Source: Chitinophaga sp. E66 (GTDB taxonomy: Bacteria > Bacteroidota > Bacteroidia > Chitinophagales > Chitinophagaceae). From it: DNA of 64,000 nt. The notes under the pieces are model-generated. The model worked only from the letters and a program-made list of their open reading frames with translations. It did no database searches and was not told where the DNA came from. The stretch is taken from positions 3,224,001-3,288,000 of the forward strand of contig CP079103.1 in NCBI GenBank assembly GCA_019285755.1. Direction: 5' to 3'. Shown here piece by piece: positions 41,670 to 52,960 of the stretch. Positions within the stretch are counted from its first letter, which is position 1. Every line of letters begins with the position of its first letter. The translations under genes and the position numbers were made by a program.

Positions 41670-41915
41670 TTAATGTACAATCTGAAGTCAACTAAACGTG
41701 GATCAATTATATTATTCATTATTGTTCAGGTTCAGACACCGGCCTTGGGGTCAACAAGAACATAAGTTCACAAAAAAGCCCAACATCAATTTGAGACAAT
41801 TCTCTCTCAAACAGATATTAGACTCTGAGTTACAATAACATATTAGATATAAGTTATATCCTTAAAAATCGAAACAAAGAAATCGGAAGCATGTATATTT
41901 ATATCTTCTAGGTAG

Positions 41916-42059
41916 GTATTTTTGCACAATATCGATATAGAGTCGCTGAAATGGTTGGAAGAGATCGAGCTGATCAAGGAGCTGAGGAAGGTGGTGTTGT
42001 TTGATTTAATTGATACTTATATCCGGGGAGCGAAAATTAGGAAGGCGCATTTATTATAG
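41916..42059 (+). pseudogene. Short C-terminal remnant in a 475-bp intergenic stretch
   Basis: Between the RadC-like gene and 42145 the only coding-like sequence is a 47-codon frame ending NIDIESLKWLEEIELIKELR and AKIRKAHLL. It has no start and is preceded by a stop. The pattern resembles the C-terminal tail of small helix-turn-helix regulators of Bacteroidota, but similarity is weak. I see nothing else between 41670 and 42144. Confidence 0.3.
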
Positions 42060-42144
42060 CTAGCGCCGTGAAGAATAGATAATGTATCGATAAAGGCTGA
42101 ACTGATTCACCTACCAAACTTAACGTTTTAATTAACTTAAACTA

Positions 42145-42713
42145 ATGGATATATCTGTGATAATTAACTCATATGAAGCTGGTTTTAGAGTAAAAAATGA
42201 GCTTTTATATACAGGAATCAGAAAGATAAAAGGGTGGCGTTATATATGGTAAGTATTTAATCAAGAAAATAATATGATTTCTGAAATAAAAATAAGACCA
42301 TACATTTTATCATTTTCACTTAACGAAGAGTACAATATTCGATATATAAACGCAGGTGACCAATATCTAACACTTTTCTTTAAAGCAAGAAAAGCACCTC
42401 ATTACACAATCACTTTCAACAATAACTTTTATGAAGTTATCGTGCATAAAGGAAACAAAATCTCTTTTTCAAAAACTCACAGCAATTTGCAGCGATGTCA
42501 GAGTCATCAGTAAATATAAACTCCATAAAGGAAATTTATATCCAAGCTGATGATGATACTGATATAGCATTTCTAGTTACGCTTGTTTTCGCCATCAAAT
42601 CAACGTCAAATATTAATGATGATGGCGATATTAATTACAGTTTGGGTAATATCGGACCAGAACTAAAAAAATTTAATGATCTATGGGTTCCAAATTCAAA
42701 GCTTCCTTACTGA
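42145..42713 (+). pseudogene. Disrupted AT-rich gene, possible immunity protein
   Basis: One plus-strand frame starts MDISVIINSYEAGFRVKNEL, meets a TAA after GWRYIW, and continues in the same frame as VFNQENNMISEIKIRPYILS to about 42490. The frame then shifts to MSESSVNINSIKEIYIQADD and ends WVPNSKLPY at 42713. Joined, it would be a protein of about 189 aa with alternating beta strands, vaguely like tubby or LURP-one-type beta-barrel proteins (HYTITFNNNFYEVIVHKGNK). It points opposite to the RHS genes and converges with the next remnant. The stop is a base substitution, not a homopolymer indel, which favours true inactivation. Confidence 0.5.
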
Positions 42714-43001
42714 TTTAATAACAACATCAAAAAGTTTCCTTTGGGCGACATAAGCCCCCTCAGGCTCATTCCCTCCCATGGCATTAATGAATAATATATA
42801 CTTACCAAGGTCTACCACACAAGTTGTCCCGCCAAGATGTGTAGCATCTGTAAGCATTTTATAGTCTAACGTAATTGAACTCAAGCCATTTATACTAAAC
42901 GGAATCGTACTAACCAATTGTATCTCGTCAAACCCGCCTTCTAATTTTTGCAAAAAATAGTTAGCATAGGTTGTTAGAGGAACGCTATCCTTCCTTAACA
43001 C
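42696..43001 (-). pseudogene. 5'-truncated AT-rich gene, probable immunity-protein remnant
   Basis: A 101-codon frame using a GTG start, VLRKDSVPLTTYANYFLQKL, ending YVAQRKLFDVVIKSVRKL. Coding-like sequence (PNIVLNIVLRKD) continues upstream of the GTG until a stop near 43034, so the N-terminus appears lost. The strand pattern (STIPFSINGLSSITLDYKML and YILFINAMGG) resembles DcrB/DUF1795-type small beta-alpha proteins that serve as immunity factors in some polymorphic toxin loci, but this is only a resemblance. Confidence 0.45.
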
Positions 43002-43010
43002 GATATTTAA

Positions 43011-43157
43011 AACAATGTTAGGGCAAAAACCTTTCCTGTATCACAATTCATTTTGCAAGCAAACAATGCACTGCCGCCTGAGGCTAAAGAGTATGTCCTC
43101 GGCCACATCGATATGATGATCAGGGATTTTAAAAACAAAAAAGCGTATGGTAAATAA
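43011..43157 (+). pseudogene. C-terminal remnant of a small helix-turn-helix type regulator
   Basis: A 48-codon frame without start reads QFILQANNALPPEAKEYVLG and HIDMMIRDFKNKKAYGK before a stop at 43155-43157. Tails of the form EAKEYVL..IDMMIRDFK..KAY are common at the end of small XRE-family regulators of Bacteroidota. The DNA-binding part is absent. It lies between an immunity-like remnant and the terminator of the main RHS gene. Confidence 0.4.
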
Positions 43158-43169
43158 TGCATCTAATAG

Positions 43170-43204
43170 AAAAAAATAGGAGGAGCCCAAATCAGACACC
43201 TCCT
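43170..43204 (-). terminator. Intrinsic terminator after the RHS immunity gene
   Basis: On the minus strand AGGAGG (43199-43204) and CCTCCT (43178-43183) pair across a loop and are followed by A and seven T residues. It begins 10 bp after the immunity stop and so closes the RHS operon. Confidence 0.75.
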
Positions 43205-43214
43205 TTTACAAATT

Positions 43215-43607
43215 TTATTTTACGTTCAATAAACATCGTTCTATAAACACCCCAATCATTTTCCTATCCTCAGAAGAAAGTAACCCTACATCAAAATCCT
43301 TATTCTTAATATGACTATAAAAAGCCGAGTCAAAAGACTTTAAACCATTCTTATTTAAATAATAGACGTAATGACTAGGCCATAGCCATTCACCATCGGA
43401 AAATAGCATATAGGGACCAATATATTTTCTGTCATCAAACAAGGACAATGTAATTGAAAATACTCGCTCTGCCCGCTCCATATAATCCAACACCTTCACT
43501 TTCTCGCTTTCCTCTATTTCCATAACTACTGAACCAAAACCGTCGGACAAATATTCACCCTTTACAACCTTACTGTCCATTTCCCTTGAAAAACCAACTA
43601 CTTTCAT
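43215..43607 (-). CDS. Putative immunity protein of the main RHS toxin
   Basis: An intact 130-aa soluble protein starting MKVVGFSREMDSKVVKGEYL, with FGSVVMEIEESEKVKVLDYM, DGEWLWPSHYVYYLNKNGLK and the ending IGVFIERCLLNVK. It is not recognisable as a named family. Its ATG overlaps the TGA of the RHS toxin gene (ATGA, 43604-43607), implying translational coupling, and a terminator follows. AT-rich composition, size and position are those of an immunity gene. Being intact while the gene upstream is broken by indels in GC-rich runs fits the view that those breaks are sequence errors. Confidence 0.72.
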   Translation of the reverse strand: MKVVGFSREMDSKVVKGEYLSDGFGSVVMEIEESEKVKVLDYMERAERVFSITLSLFDDRKYIGPYMLFSDGEWLWPSHYVYYLNKNGLKSFDSAFYSHIKNKDFDVGLLSSEDRKMIGVFIERCLLNVK

Positions 43608-46600
43608 TTTACTGCATTAAACAATTTAAACCAAAGGCCATCCCCTACTAAAAACTTACCTGCGGGGTAAATGCCTGCTCCATTTGTTATTGACAACCAA
43701 CTTTGGGGAGCTACAACCGGCGCGTTAGCAAGTTTCGATAATTGAAAGGCGGCACCTTCTGTAAGAGAACCCGAATAACAGGACATTAATCTTATTGCCG
43801 AACCTTGCTTATAACCCATATTAACCATTTGGTTATACAAATCATCAGCCGACATACGTAACCCATTTTGAGTAAACGCCAATCCATCTTCCGTTCCATG
43901 AATCACTACATCGTACCAACCTCTTCTAGGAGCAAGATTAGCTACGTTTTCCAAAATAGCAGCATCGTCCCCAAAACCAGCCAATCTACTCCCAATACCA
44001 ATACCTGATGACCTCGCAAGAGGTATCTTTCCCATCGGAACAAGTGTCGTCCCTACTGTTACAAATGCTGAAATATTTTCGTTCGTATTCGCGAGCCCCC
44101 TCCCAAATGAGATGCATAGCTTGCTCCGGTCAAATGCTTCGTAAATAAATTTTGGCCAGTAACATAGAAGCCATCTGCAATACTATACGCAAACTGATCT
44201 ACTATATCCTCACTCTTGCTCCATCTTTCCATAGCACCGGGAACATGCTCTCTAACTTCCCCTTCAGGCCTAAATAATCCTCCATCTTTATTAAATCGTT
44301 GGTTTCTTATTTCAACATTAAAAACATTCCCAAGGCTATAGCTGCTCTGATATTTTACCGATATATCCCTTTTCCAGTAATTCTTTATCTCACCACCATG
44401 CTCTTTCTGAAAACTACGAGCAGCCTTCCGTTGATCTGAACTTGATCCAAATGCACCGAAGAACAAAGCTCCATTTGGATCAACGTTCAGAATCGGGTTA
44501 TTTCCCAAAGTAGAATAGTCACTAATTCCTACATATGGTTTCGGATCCAAATTCCAACGCCGTCCTATTCTCGCATCATACTGCCAAAACTCCGCCGTAT
44601 AGGAGTTTTCTCCACCATCGATCTCCGTAGATTTCTCTTGCCCGTTAAACCCATACCTATACCCCTCACCCAATCTCACCCTCCGCCCAAGCATCCCACT
44701 TCCAAACGCATAATAATCCGACATGGACCGCACTTCCGGAACATAATACGCGATATCCGTTTGGTTTTCAGAAACCCCGAACTTCTTATCGCTCACCGTG
44801 GCACGGACGTTCCCAGGTGGTCACTCAATTCAAAGAACTTTCGACCCCTAATATAACCCGAATAATACCCTTTCCCAAGACCCGGGATCACAATTTCCTG
44901 CAAGGCCGCCGGCGTCTCCACGTTCGTCTGCAATTCATAAAGCCCTAAACGGGAACTTCCATACAGGTGAACCTCCGTCCTCGACAGTTTACCTTCAGCC
45001 ACCGCAGCGTCTCCGGCGCTGTAAACGCTTAGCACGTTCCCCTGGGCGTCCCTTACATACCAAGTCGTTTTCCCGTTAACGGTCTTACTGATCCTGTTGC
45101 CGGTTACATCGTAGGTATAACTGATCGTATCCTGGTTGCTCTTGATGATCCTGGCAATCTTACCGTATACCGTCCAGTCGATCCGGTTGATGCCGGAAGC
45201 GGCATCGCCGGTCAAGTTGCCGATCTTGTCGTACGCGTAGTTGTCTGCCGCTTGTGTATCAATATCGTCCGGGTAATTGCCGGCTGGAATCTTGTCTTCG
45301 ATGCTCGCCAGGCGGTTCGTTCCGGGGACGTATTTGTAAAACAGGCTGTCCATCGACAACGGCTTGCCGGCGTAAGAATGGTTGCCCGCGCGCTTCAGCT
45401 GCAGGATGTTCCCGTTGGCATCATAGCTGAAATCTTCTTTAAAGTCTTCCAGCAATGATGGCGCCCAGTTGTTGGCCACCGTATCCAGGTTCCGGAAAAC
45501 CTGTTTCCCGGCGATCCTGTTCAGAACATCGTACTCATAGGCGTTCAGCAACGGTTCCCCTACGCCCGGCATCGCCAGGCTGATAGCCGCGATATTGCCG
45601 TTGAAGAGGGGCCGCAGGTTCGTCCCTAATGGCGTTACAGATGCAAAAGGACGGGACCCCGGCCCGATCGGCTGGTAGTCGCGGTCGCCATAGTAATTGA
45701 GGCTGAACCCAAATGCATCCTTCGCTGCAACGCCCCGTTGGCGCCATCAGCACCCATGTCCCTGGCCGCCGAGGCGGTCGTGCTGTTTACGCCTTTCAGC
45801 CAGCCTTGCAAGGTATACGCATAATCGAGCCCCTGCACCTGCTGCTGCCCCACCACCTGGCGCGACAGCGGGCCATGCTGATAATACTGGTACCAGGCAT
45901 CGTTTTCCCAATAGATCCGGTCCTGGCTGGTTTCTACGTTCACCAGCCTGTTTTCGGCATCATATACATACCGGTGCGAGAATTCATCGGCAGCTCCCGG
46001 CTGATAGGTTACCTGGTTCACCGTTCCGGACACCAGGTCGTAGTTGTAGGCTATTTTTTTGAACCGGTTGCCTGCCAATGCCATCACACCGGCTTTATAA
46101 TCCTGCAACAGCGTATCCACGTTCCCATGAATATCATAGCTGAAGAATTGCGCGGATGCATAGTTGAGACCCGCGGCATCGGGCGCGGTATTAAACAGCG
46201 CCGTCCAGGACACCCGGTTGCGGAGGTATTTTGCTTTCAGCGCCACGTTCGTTAAAACAGGCGATGCCAGGTCGTAGTGCGTCCGGGATACTTGCGTACG
46301 GCTCGGACCGGCATCCGTCATCCACTGCCCGAGCGCTGCATCGTTCCTGGATATCGCATCGGTCATAGCCGTGGTGCTGGTTAACTCGCCCACTTCAGCG
46401 ATGCGGCCCAGGTAATCGTACCGGGTATAACTGAACAGGTTATAGTCCAGCTGCTTCGCATTCTGGGACACAGCCATCCGCCCCAGCCTGTCGTACCAGA
46501 ACCGGGATATCCCTCCATCGGGCGACTGCTGCCAGATCACCGCACCCAGGGAGTTATAACGGTATTGTGTGATTAAAGTATGGGCAGGTACTTTTACAGC

Positions 46601-49600
46601 ACCGGCAGCCCTGGCCGCCTTCACCTGGTTTGTCCAGGTCTTGGTCATATCTACCACTGCACCCGCGGGCGGCACCGTTTTCACGAGGTTGCCTGCCTGA
46701 TCGTAATAATATAAAGTGTAATGATACTCACTGGTGTTATACGACAACGTGAGCAGTTCGCTGCCTGGCGCTTCCATAGCGGCAGACAGGTACTTATCGT
46801 CGAAAGTGGTAAGCAGCGAATCGCGGTAGGCTTTGTAAAGTTCCGTTCCCGTGGTCACGGCAAACCAGGTGCTGTCCGAACAGTCCGACACTTCGTTTAC
46901 ATCTACCGGCTTAAATACTGGCTCGGTATTACCACAGAGCAGCGGGCTGTTGGAGATCATGAAGCAATCTTCCGTTGCACAGCTTTCCCGGGCTTCCGCC
47001 GGCATGCAAGGCACGCCGGTGACAGTGATCTCGAACGGGCGCGCCGGCAGGTAATACCTTCCATATCCGAAGTTCCCGGATACGTTAGAAACATAAACGG
47101 ATGTGCTGGTAACGGTGGCCGCTGCGTCTACACAACCCGTCAGGCCGGCCGTATCCAGCTGCACCAGCATGGATCTGCCAATGGAGGCGCCACTGACGTT
47201 TACGCCCCCATCCGCACCGAGCGCCAGCCTGTAGGGACTTTGCCCACCGGGAACAACGAGCCGGTTGGTGGATAAAACAGTATTATTATAAGTCAGTTTA
47301 GTAAGATATAAGTCTTCCGGCGATCCGTTTACAACGGCGCCATGCATCAGCCAGAAGCTACCGTCGCGGCCTGGCATTACGTTAGTAGCGGCTGGGTTGG
47401 TACCGGAAGGCACAGACAATGTCTGCGCGCGGATGGCCACCAGTTCGCTGGTGATATCCAGTATGGATGCCCGGCCATTGGATCCCCAAAACCAGCAGAA
47501 TTATAAACGAGTATCTTATATCCTTCCGCCGATTTAACGATCGGCCCTACCCAGTTAGTGGCATAGTCAACGTCATAAGCCGCGGATTTTATCACATCTC
47601 CGTTCAACTTATTCAGCTTCACCACAGCACAGTTATAGGGACTGTTCCCTACCCCGGTATGCCCTGCCAGCACGAGGGCATCTCCGTCTTCAATCACATT
47701 CACACCGGCGTCATCCGTGCTGCTGCTATTAAGATGTTCCATCCAGACCATTTCCCCCTGGGCGGTCAATGTACCGGCAAACCAGTCTACCCATCCCGGG
47801 GAATAATTGTAAGCCCCCACGAGCGCATATGCCGGAACGGAAGACGAGGCCCTGGCGTTCGTCGTAGTTTTTGCAGCTCGATGGCGTGGCCGCTGATTTC
47901 TCCGCCGGAGGTACCGAAGCCGACTTCACGGCTCCATGTCACAACTCCGTTTGCATCTGCTTTAACCAGGAACATCCCGCCCTGCGGCTGTCTGTAAGAC
48001 CGGGTGGTGCCGCTGGCGAGGAAGCCGCCGTCTGAGGTAACCACCACATGCCCGAATTCGTCATTTCCACTACCGCCGTATGTCTTGGCCCACATGAGGT
48101 TACCGTTCCTGTCTGTCCGCACCAGGTAGGCATCCTGCCCCCGTTCGTGCATCCAGTCGTATAACCCGCCAGGATGAACCCTGAATCGCCCACCGCGGCA
48201 ATCGCCTTGAGCATATCCGTCCCCCGTTATTAAACACATGCATGTAGGCGCGAGAGCCATTCGTGCAGACCATGGAATCTTTGGACACTACCAGCTGACA
48301 GCTGTCGCGGAACGCCAGGTACTCCCAGGCTTCCTTGCTAAACCCGAAACGGGCATTCATAAACGCGGCGAAGAGATCATTTTTCGCCACTGCGGTATCC
48401 TCCCCGATAGTAGGCACGATCCGGGATATTTGGCGCTGAAAGTCGCGATTCCGTCATTGACCTGCGTACAGGTTATGCATGCCGGCGCCGTACCGCATTG
48501 CATGATAGCGGGGATCACCACGCCCGCGGGAAGGTACGAACAGCCATTTGCCGTATTGTTGCAGGAATTATGTAGGATGTCGAGATCACTTTGCAGCACC
48601 AGCACATTCCGCGAACGGCGGATATATGCAGACAGGTTTACGTCTTCCGCTTTCTTATACCGGTTGTACTCCGCATCCAGCTGCGCCAGCTTGCCGCATT
48701 CGCAGTCGTCCGGCTTAAACCAACCTTTGTTCCCGACCGGTAATTGTTTATCATACGGCTTCGGGAAGGTGATCATATATTCATTACAGACTACCGGGTT
48801 AGTGATCCCGTTTTGCCTGTTATACTCTTCCAGTACGGCCTCAAAGCTTTTATACTGGTATTTGCTCCCGGGACGAACCGTGCTGGAACCATACAGGTGA
48901 TTGGCGTCGCCGCCTTCCTTACACACTTGCATCAGCCGTGGAAGGATAATCGTTTCCAGGGCGGTGGTGCTATAGTTACAGGGGCCAACTGTTGCATCCA
49001 GCGAAGCGCGTTGCTCCGGCAGTTATCGGCTATCAACCTGTCGAACCCTTCCTTTACACTGTCTTTCCCCTGCGCCTCCGTGGCGCCGTTCAGGTAAGAA
49101 AGACCGTGGGCGGCCATGGCTTCGGATGCGGAGGTAAATTGCGATTGCTTTCCCGCCGCCATTAACAATGACGGAGAGGGAACGGTTACGCCCGGACAGT
49201 CGCCATTGCCCACGAGCGCCTGCATCAGCACTTTTTCTTCTGGAGGTAAAGGTTCCGGAACGAACGCCAGGCCATATCCTGGTCCGGGGTGCATAATCCG
49301 GACGTTTCGAAAACATTATCGCCCCGGTTATAGGTATTGATACAGTTCAAACCGCCATCGGGACACTTCACGCTCATGACGGCAATACTCCAGATGGAAT
49401 ACGCAAAGTCGTCCCCGAACCGCTGCATTTCCCCTTCCATCCTGGCTTTTACGGATTGCCCGCCCACTACGGGATTTTGAATGTAGATAGGGTCTATCTT
49501 ATTGACAGTGTACGGATATGCGGTGTTGCCGATAGGGTTCAGGTATCCTTTGGCTTTTGCTTCCGCATACGAATCCGTCAATTCAAAATCCCGGTCGTAT

Positions 49601-52278
49601 TCATGAGAGGTCTTATATTTTTCATGCCCCAGCAACTTGCAGTATTCAGGGTGAAGCGGCAGCAGGGATTCCGCCCATGACGATTTGAACTTGTCCGCAA
49701 ACTGTTCTGCCGACAAACTGTTGGGCGACACGTATTTTCCGATAGATTCATCGTACACGAGGTCTTCCTCCCCGTTTTCATTAAGGTAGCGCACGGTGCC
49801 CAGCTGATACGGCGCCTGCACGCCCACGGCACTGCGGTAGAAGATAGAATATCTGAAAAGGCTGTCTTCCAGGTTGGCATATTGCCCCGATGGCGCCATC
49901 ATATCATCGAGCATCGCCGTCCGGATATCATCAATCTCGCTGGTTTTTCCGCAGAGTGCATCACAGTTCTTCAGCGCGCGGGCGTAAGCCGTTTCGGCGG
50001 CGGGCCGGGCGGCGGCGGAGTCTGCCGTGCCAATACTTGCCTGCGCCATATATTGCGACCTGAAATGTTCCCAGTTGCCCAGGCTGGCGATACAACTTTC
50101 GCAGGTGGGCGCACAATTGGTTTTGACGAACAGGTCTTTTTGCTGTTGGATGAATTCCTCCACGAGGGTACGGCGGTTGATCTTATCGAAGAGGCTATCC
50201 CTGTAATAATCCATCCCTTCGCGGCTGATGCTCAGCTGCTTGGTGATTTCATATTGCCCTTTGAGGAGGCGTTTGGTAAATGTAAAGTCCAGATCGGCGG
50301 CCGTGAAATCGGCAGGACCATAGTTTTTAATGATGGTATCAAACGGCTGCCCGCCCAATAACTGATTGTAAGCATCGTCGGTAATGGTGATCCTTAATTC
50401 ATAGAGCGCCTTGAAGGGCACATCGTTCCCGGCGCTGTCTTTCATGGTCAGCACGGGGCCTGAAGTTTATACCGGAACGAGTAGTCCCCGTCTACGGGCA
50501 CCAGTTGCGATTTCTTCGTCTCCATCACCCAATCCTTCAGCTGCGTGCGGCCCTGGCCGGAGAGTGTATCCAGCCGGCCGAAAGATGCATATCCCGGCAG
50601 GTCTCTCATCGCGGCGCTGTCTGGCCGGCCGGCCAGTGCCGTGGCAATGGTGCGGCCCTTCATGTCCAGGTAGCTCACGGAATACTGGCCGTTTGCATCG
50701 CGCACCATGTTCTTGAAATAGTGCTTCTCATCACCTGCTTCGGTACCGAACATCGCATCCAGCTCATCCTGGGCGGCGCCGGCATAGTAGTATTTCGTTT
50801 CATGCTGGCTGCCGAGCTTAAACGTGGAACCGGGCTGGCTTTGCTGGCTGATCCTCCCGGTATTGTCCTGCGTATAAGAGATTTCCACGAAGGGATACCC
50901 CTGCCCGTCCGGGATAAACCGAGCGGGACCATTGTTCTTATCCGGATTCTGAGCGGAATAATACTTACCGGCGCCACTAACGGAGCCCAGTGGCCGCGCG
51001 CTGGCGGAAAGGAACTGGGCGGGGCTGCCGAGGCTGTCGTACATGCCTTTCGTATACTCCGAACCATCTTCGGCAGTATTAAACATGCGGTTATACTTGA
51101 TAACCGGCTGATAGGTAGGCGCAGGGAGTACCTGTATCACGGGCCGTCCCTGGTAATCGAGGAAGTTCTCCGTGGCAAGGGTTGTTTCCCTGGTATTGTC
51201 TTTGGTCACTGTCTGGCGGCCATAAAGGCTGCCGTCGCTGTATTGCACCACAGCCTTATGCTTTCCGCCTTCGGCGTAAGAAACGGTCGACTGCCAGTTC
51301 AGCCGGCGCTGGTGCCCGCAAAAACTGTAATCGCCCATCCCGCCAGGAAAGTCCGAGCTCCAGGATGTCTCCACCCGCTGCCATTGTTCCTTCTGCTGCA
51401 CCGCCCGGACCCGGTAGAACAATTTCCCCGTTATCATACAGCAAAGGGATTTTAAAGCTATTGCCGGCTGTCGTTATACGAGAGGCATTATTCCGGAATA
51501 TCAGTTTGGGGTTGACGGGATTTCCATAACGGCCCAGCGCGCTGGAATCGATATACGCCCATTCCAGGTCATATTCGTCGGCGCCCGTCACCGCCGGCCA
51601 CGACACCAGGATGGCATCGGTGGAGTCGGTATTGGGCGGATTGTTGGAGTTGATCGTCCGGATAGCATCATCCACACAAGCCAGTTTATATACGGGGAAT
51701 GCCTGCATCTCCACGTCCAGCATGAGCGACTGAATCGCGGAAGGTGTGCCCGACTGAAAACCTAGTACTTTTACGGTCAACCTGTGGGCGTTCTCGAAAA
51801 CGAGGTAATTGCGCCCGGTGTATACGCCCGCGGAGTCGTAGTTCACCTGCAGGTGCGTGTCTACGGAATCGATGGTATGATCCGGCTTGGTATAGATCAG
51901 GCGAAACTGAACATCCGCCGCATAGGCGGACGGCTGGTACCGGCTTGCATGCTCATTGATCCGGAAGGTCACTACATTCCGTACTTTGTACGGCAACTCT
52001 AGCCGGTTTTGCTGCGCCGGGTCAAAGAAAATACTGTCCTGCACCGTCACCGATGAATCCGTCGACAACTGTCCTTTAGCGCCTTCCAGCGACTGCCTGA
52101 ACACGGTAATGTTCTGCGCTTTCGCCTCTGACAGGAGCAACATGGCGGCCAGGGAGATCCAACACGTTAGCAACCAACGTTTGCCCGATTTTGTAATATA
52201 AACTGGATTCATAGGGTATTCATAGATTGGGATGTCCTGCAAATATTTGATAGTCTTTGTAACCGGGGTTACTTTCAT
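43604..52278 (-). CDS. Main RHS-repeat polymorphic toxin protein (many frameshifts)
   Basis: Reconstructed protein of about 2,890 aa. The ATG at 52278 overlaps the upstream stop (ATGA); a Met 22 codons later (MNPVYITKSGKRWLLTCWIS) gives a cleaner signal peptide. Order: Ig-like N-terminus, a fibronectin-like segment (ILVSWPAVTGADEYDLEWAY), RHS-like strands (YSDGSLYGRQTVTKDNTRET), a large insert, a propeller-like part (WAKTYGGSGNDEFGHVVVTS), then YD repeats (FWYDRLGRMAVSQNAK, YVYDAENRLVNVETSQD) and the core ending EFWQYDARIGRRWNLDPKPY and YSTLGNNPILNVDPNGALF. The tip of about 200 aa contains RGWYDVVIHGTEDGLAF and AIRLMSCYSGSLTEGAAFQL, a His then Ser-Cys arrangement seen in caspase-like (clan CD) domains. 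At least eleven frame changes occur, including near 51440, 50455, 49240, 48950, 48400, 48200, 47830, 47420, 45740, 44800 and 44060. Confidence 0.8.
44637..45941. repeat. RHS core repeat, copy C (within the main RHS gene)
   Basis: About 1.3 kb near-identical to 38869-40170; its part 45088-45680 also matches 36426-37018. It is the copy in the full-length gene and continues upstream into unique RHS sequence. Confidence 0.92.
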
Positions 52279-52955
52279 GGTATCTCCGTCCGTTCTGAAA
52301 TACCTGGCTGTATCAAAAGCATCGAATTAGCCGGTTTAGTGAAGTTGCTGTATCGGATGCTCAGCACCGCGCATTCTCCGGGCTTCAATTGCCCCGCCTC
52401 CACTTCGTCGCCTAGCATGTCTGGCTTCACCAGGTAACGGATCCACTGGAGGTACCCGGTCTGGGAGTCGACCTGCACTAACATTTCCTTATAAGGAGCC
52501 TCCGGCAGGAAGGTGACCCTGTAGCTGGCCAGGCCGTCAGACTCCTGCATTTCACAGGCGGCGACGGCTGCCTGTTCCAGTATGGCGCGTAATTGTCCGG
52601 CGGGCTCGTCGGCGCCCCGGGAACTGTCTACCCGGGTTACGTACATAATCTTATCGTCGGCAAAAAGCATGATGCGGAACTGTTCGTTGATAATGGTCTC
52701 CATGCTGTCGATCCGGTTATAGATGCGGCGCCCGTCAAACACCGTCTGTCCCTGCATCTCTTCCAGCACCCGCGCCGGATCTGTTTCGGGCGTGTAGGTA
52801 TATTTTACTTCGAAGGACACCGGCTGCGCCGTATATAAATCCTGTAATCGCTTCATTGCCGTCACCAACGCATCCAGATCTTTCCCCTTCTGCGCCACGG
52901 CGGGCAATGCGAACATGGCACATCCGATCAGCAGTAAATAGATAGACTTTCTCAT
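52275..52955 (-). CDS. Secreted LolA-like protein of the RHS operon
   Basis: An intact 226-aa protein with a signal peptide (MRKSIYLLLIGCAMFALPAV). The rest looks like an incomplete beta-barrel of the LolA/LppX type: QPVSFEVKYTYTPETDPARV, GQTVFDGRRIYNRIDSMETI, ASYRVTFLPEAPYKEMLVQV and DSQTGYLQWIRYLV. LolA-like folds carry lipid or lipoproteins between membranes; here a chaperone or docking role for the neighbouring giant proteins is only a guess. It starts 5 bp after the preceding gene stop and overlaps the RHS start by 4 bp, so it is tightly coupled to RHS synthesis. Confidence 0.65.
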   Translation of the reverse strand: MRKSIYLLLIGCAMFALPAVAQKGKDLDALVTAMKRLQDLYTAQPVSFEVKYTYTPETDPARVLEEMQGQTVFDGRRIYNRIDSMETIINEQFRIMLFADDKIMYVTRVDSSRGADEPAGQLRAILEQAAVAACEMQESDGLASYRVTFLPEAPYKEMLVQVDSQTGYLQWIRYLVKPDMLGDEVEAGQLKPGECAVLSIRYSNFTKPANSMLLIQPGISERTEIP

Positions 52956-52960
52956 ATTGA

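Noticed and set aside
36426..45941. RHS core repeats considered as insertion sequences
   Set aside because: No transposase, no terminal inverted repeats and no target duplications are visible; the repeated sequence encodes RHS YD repeats.
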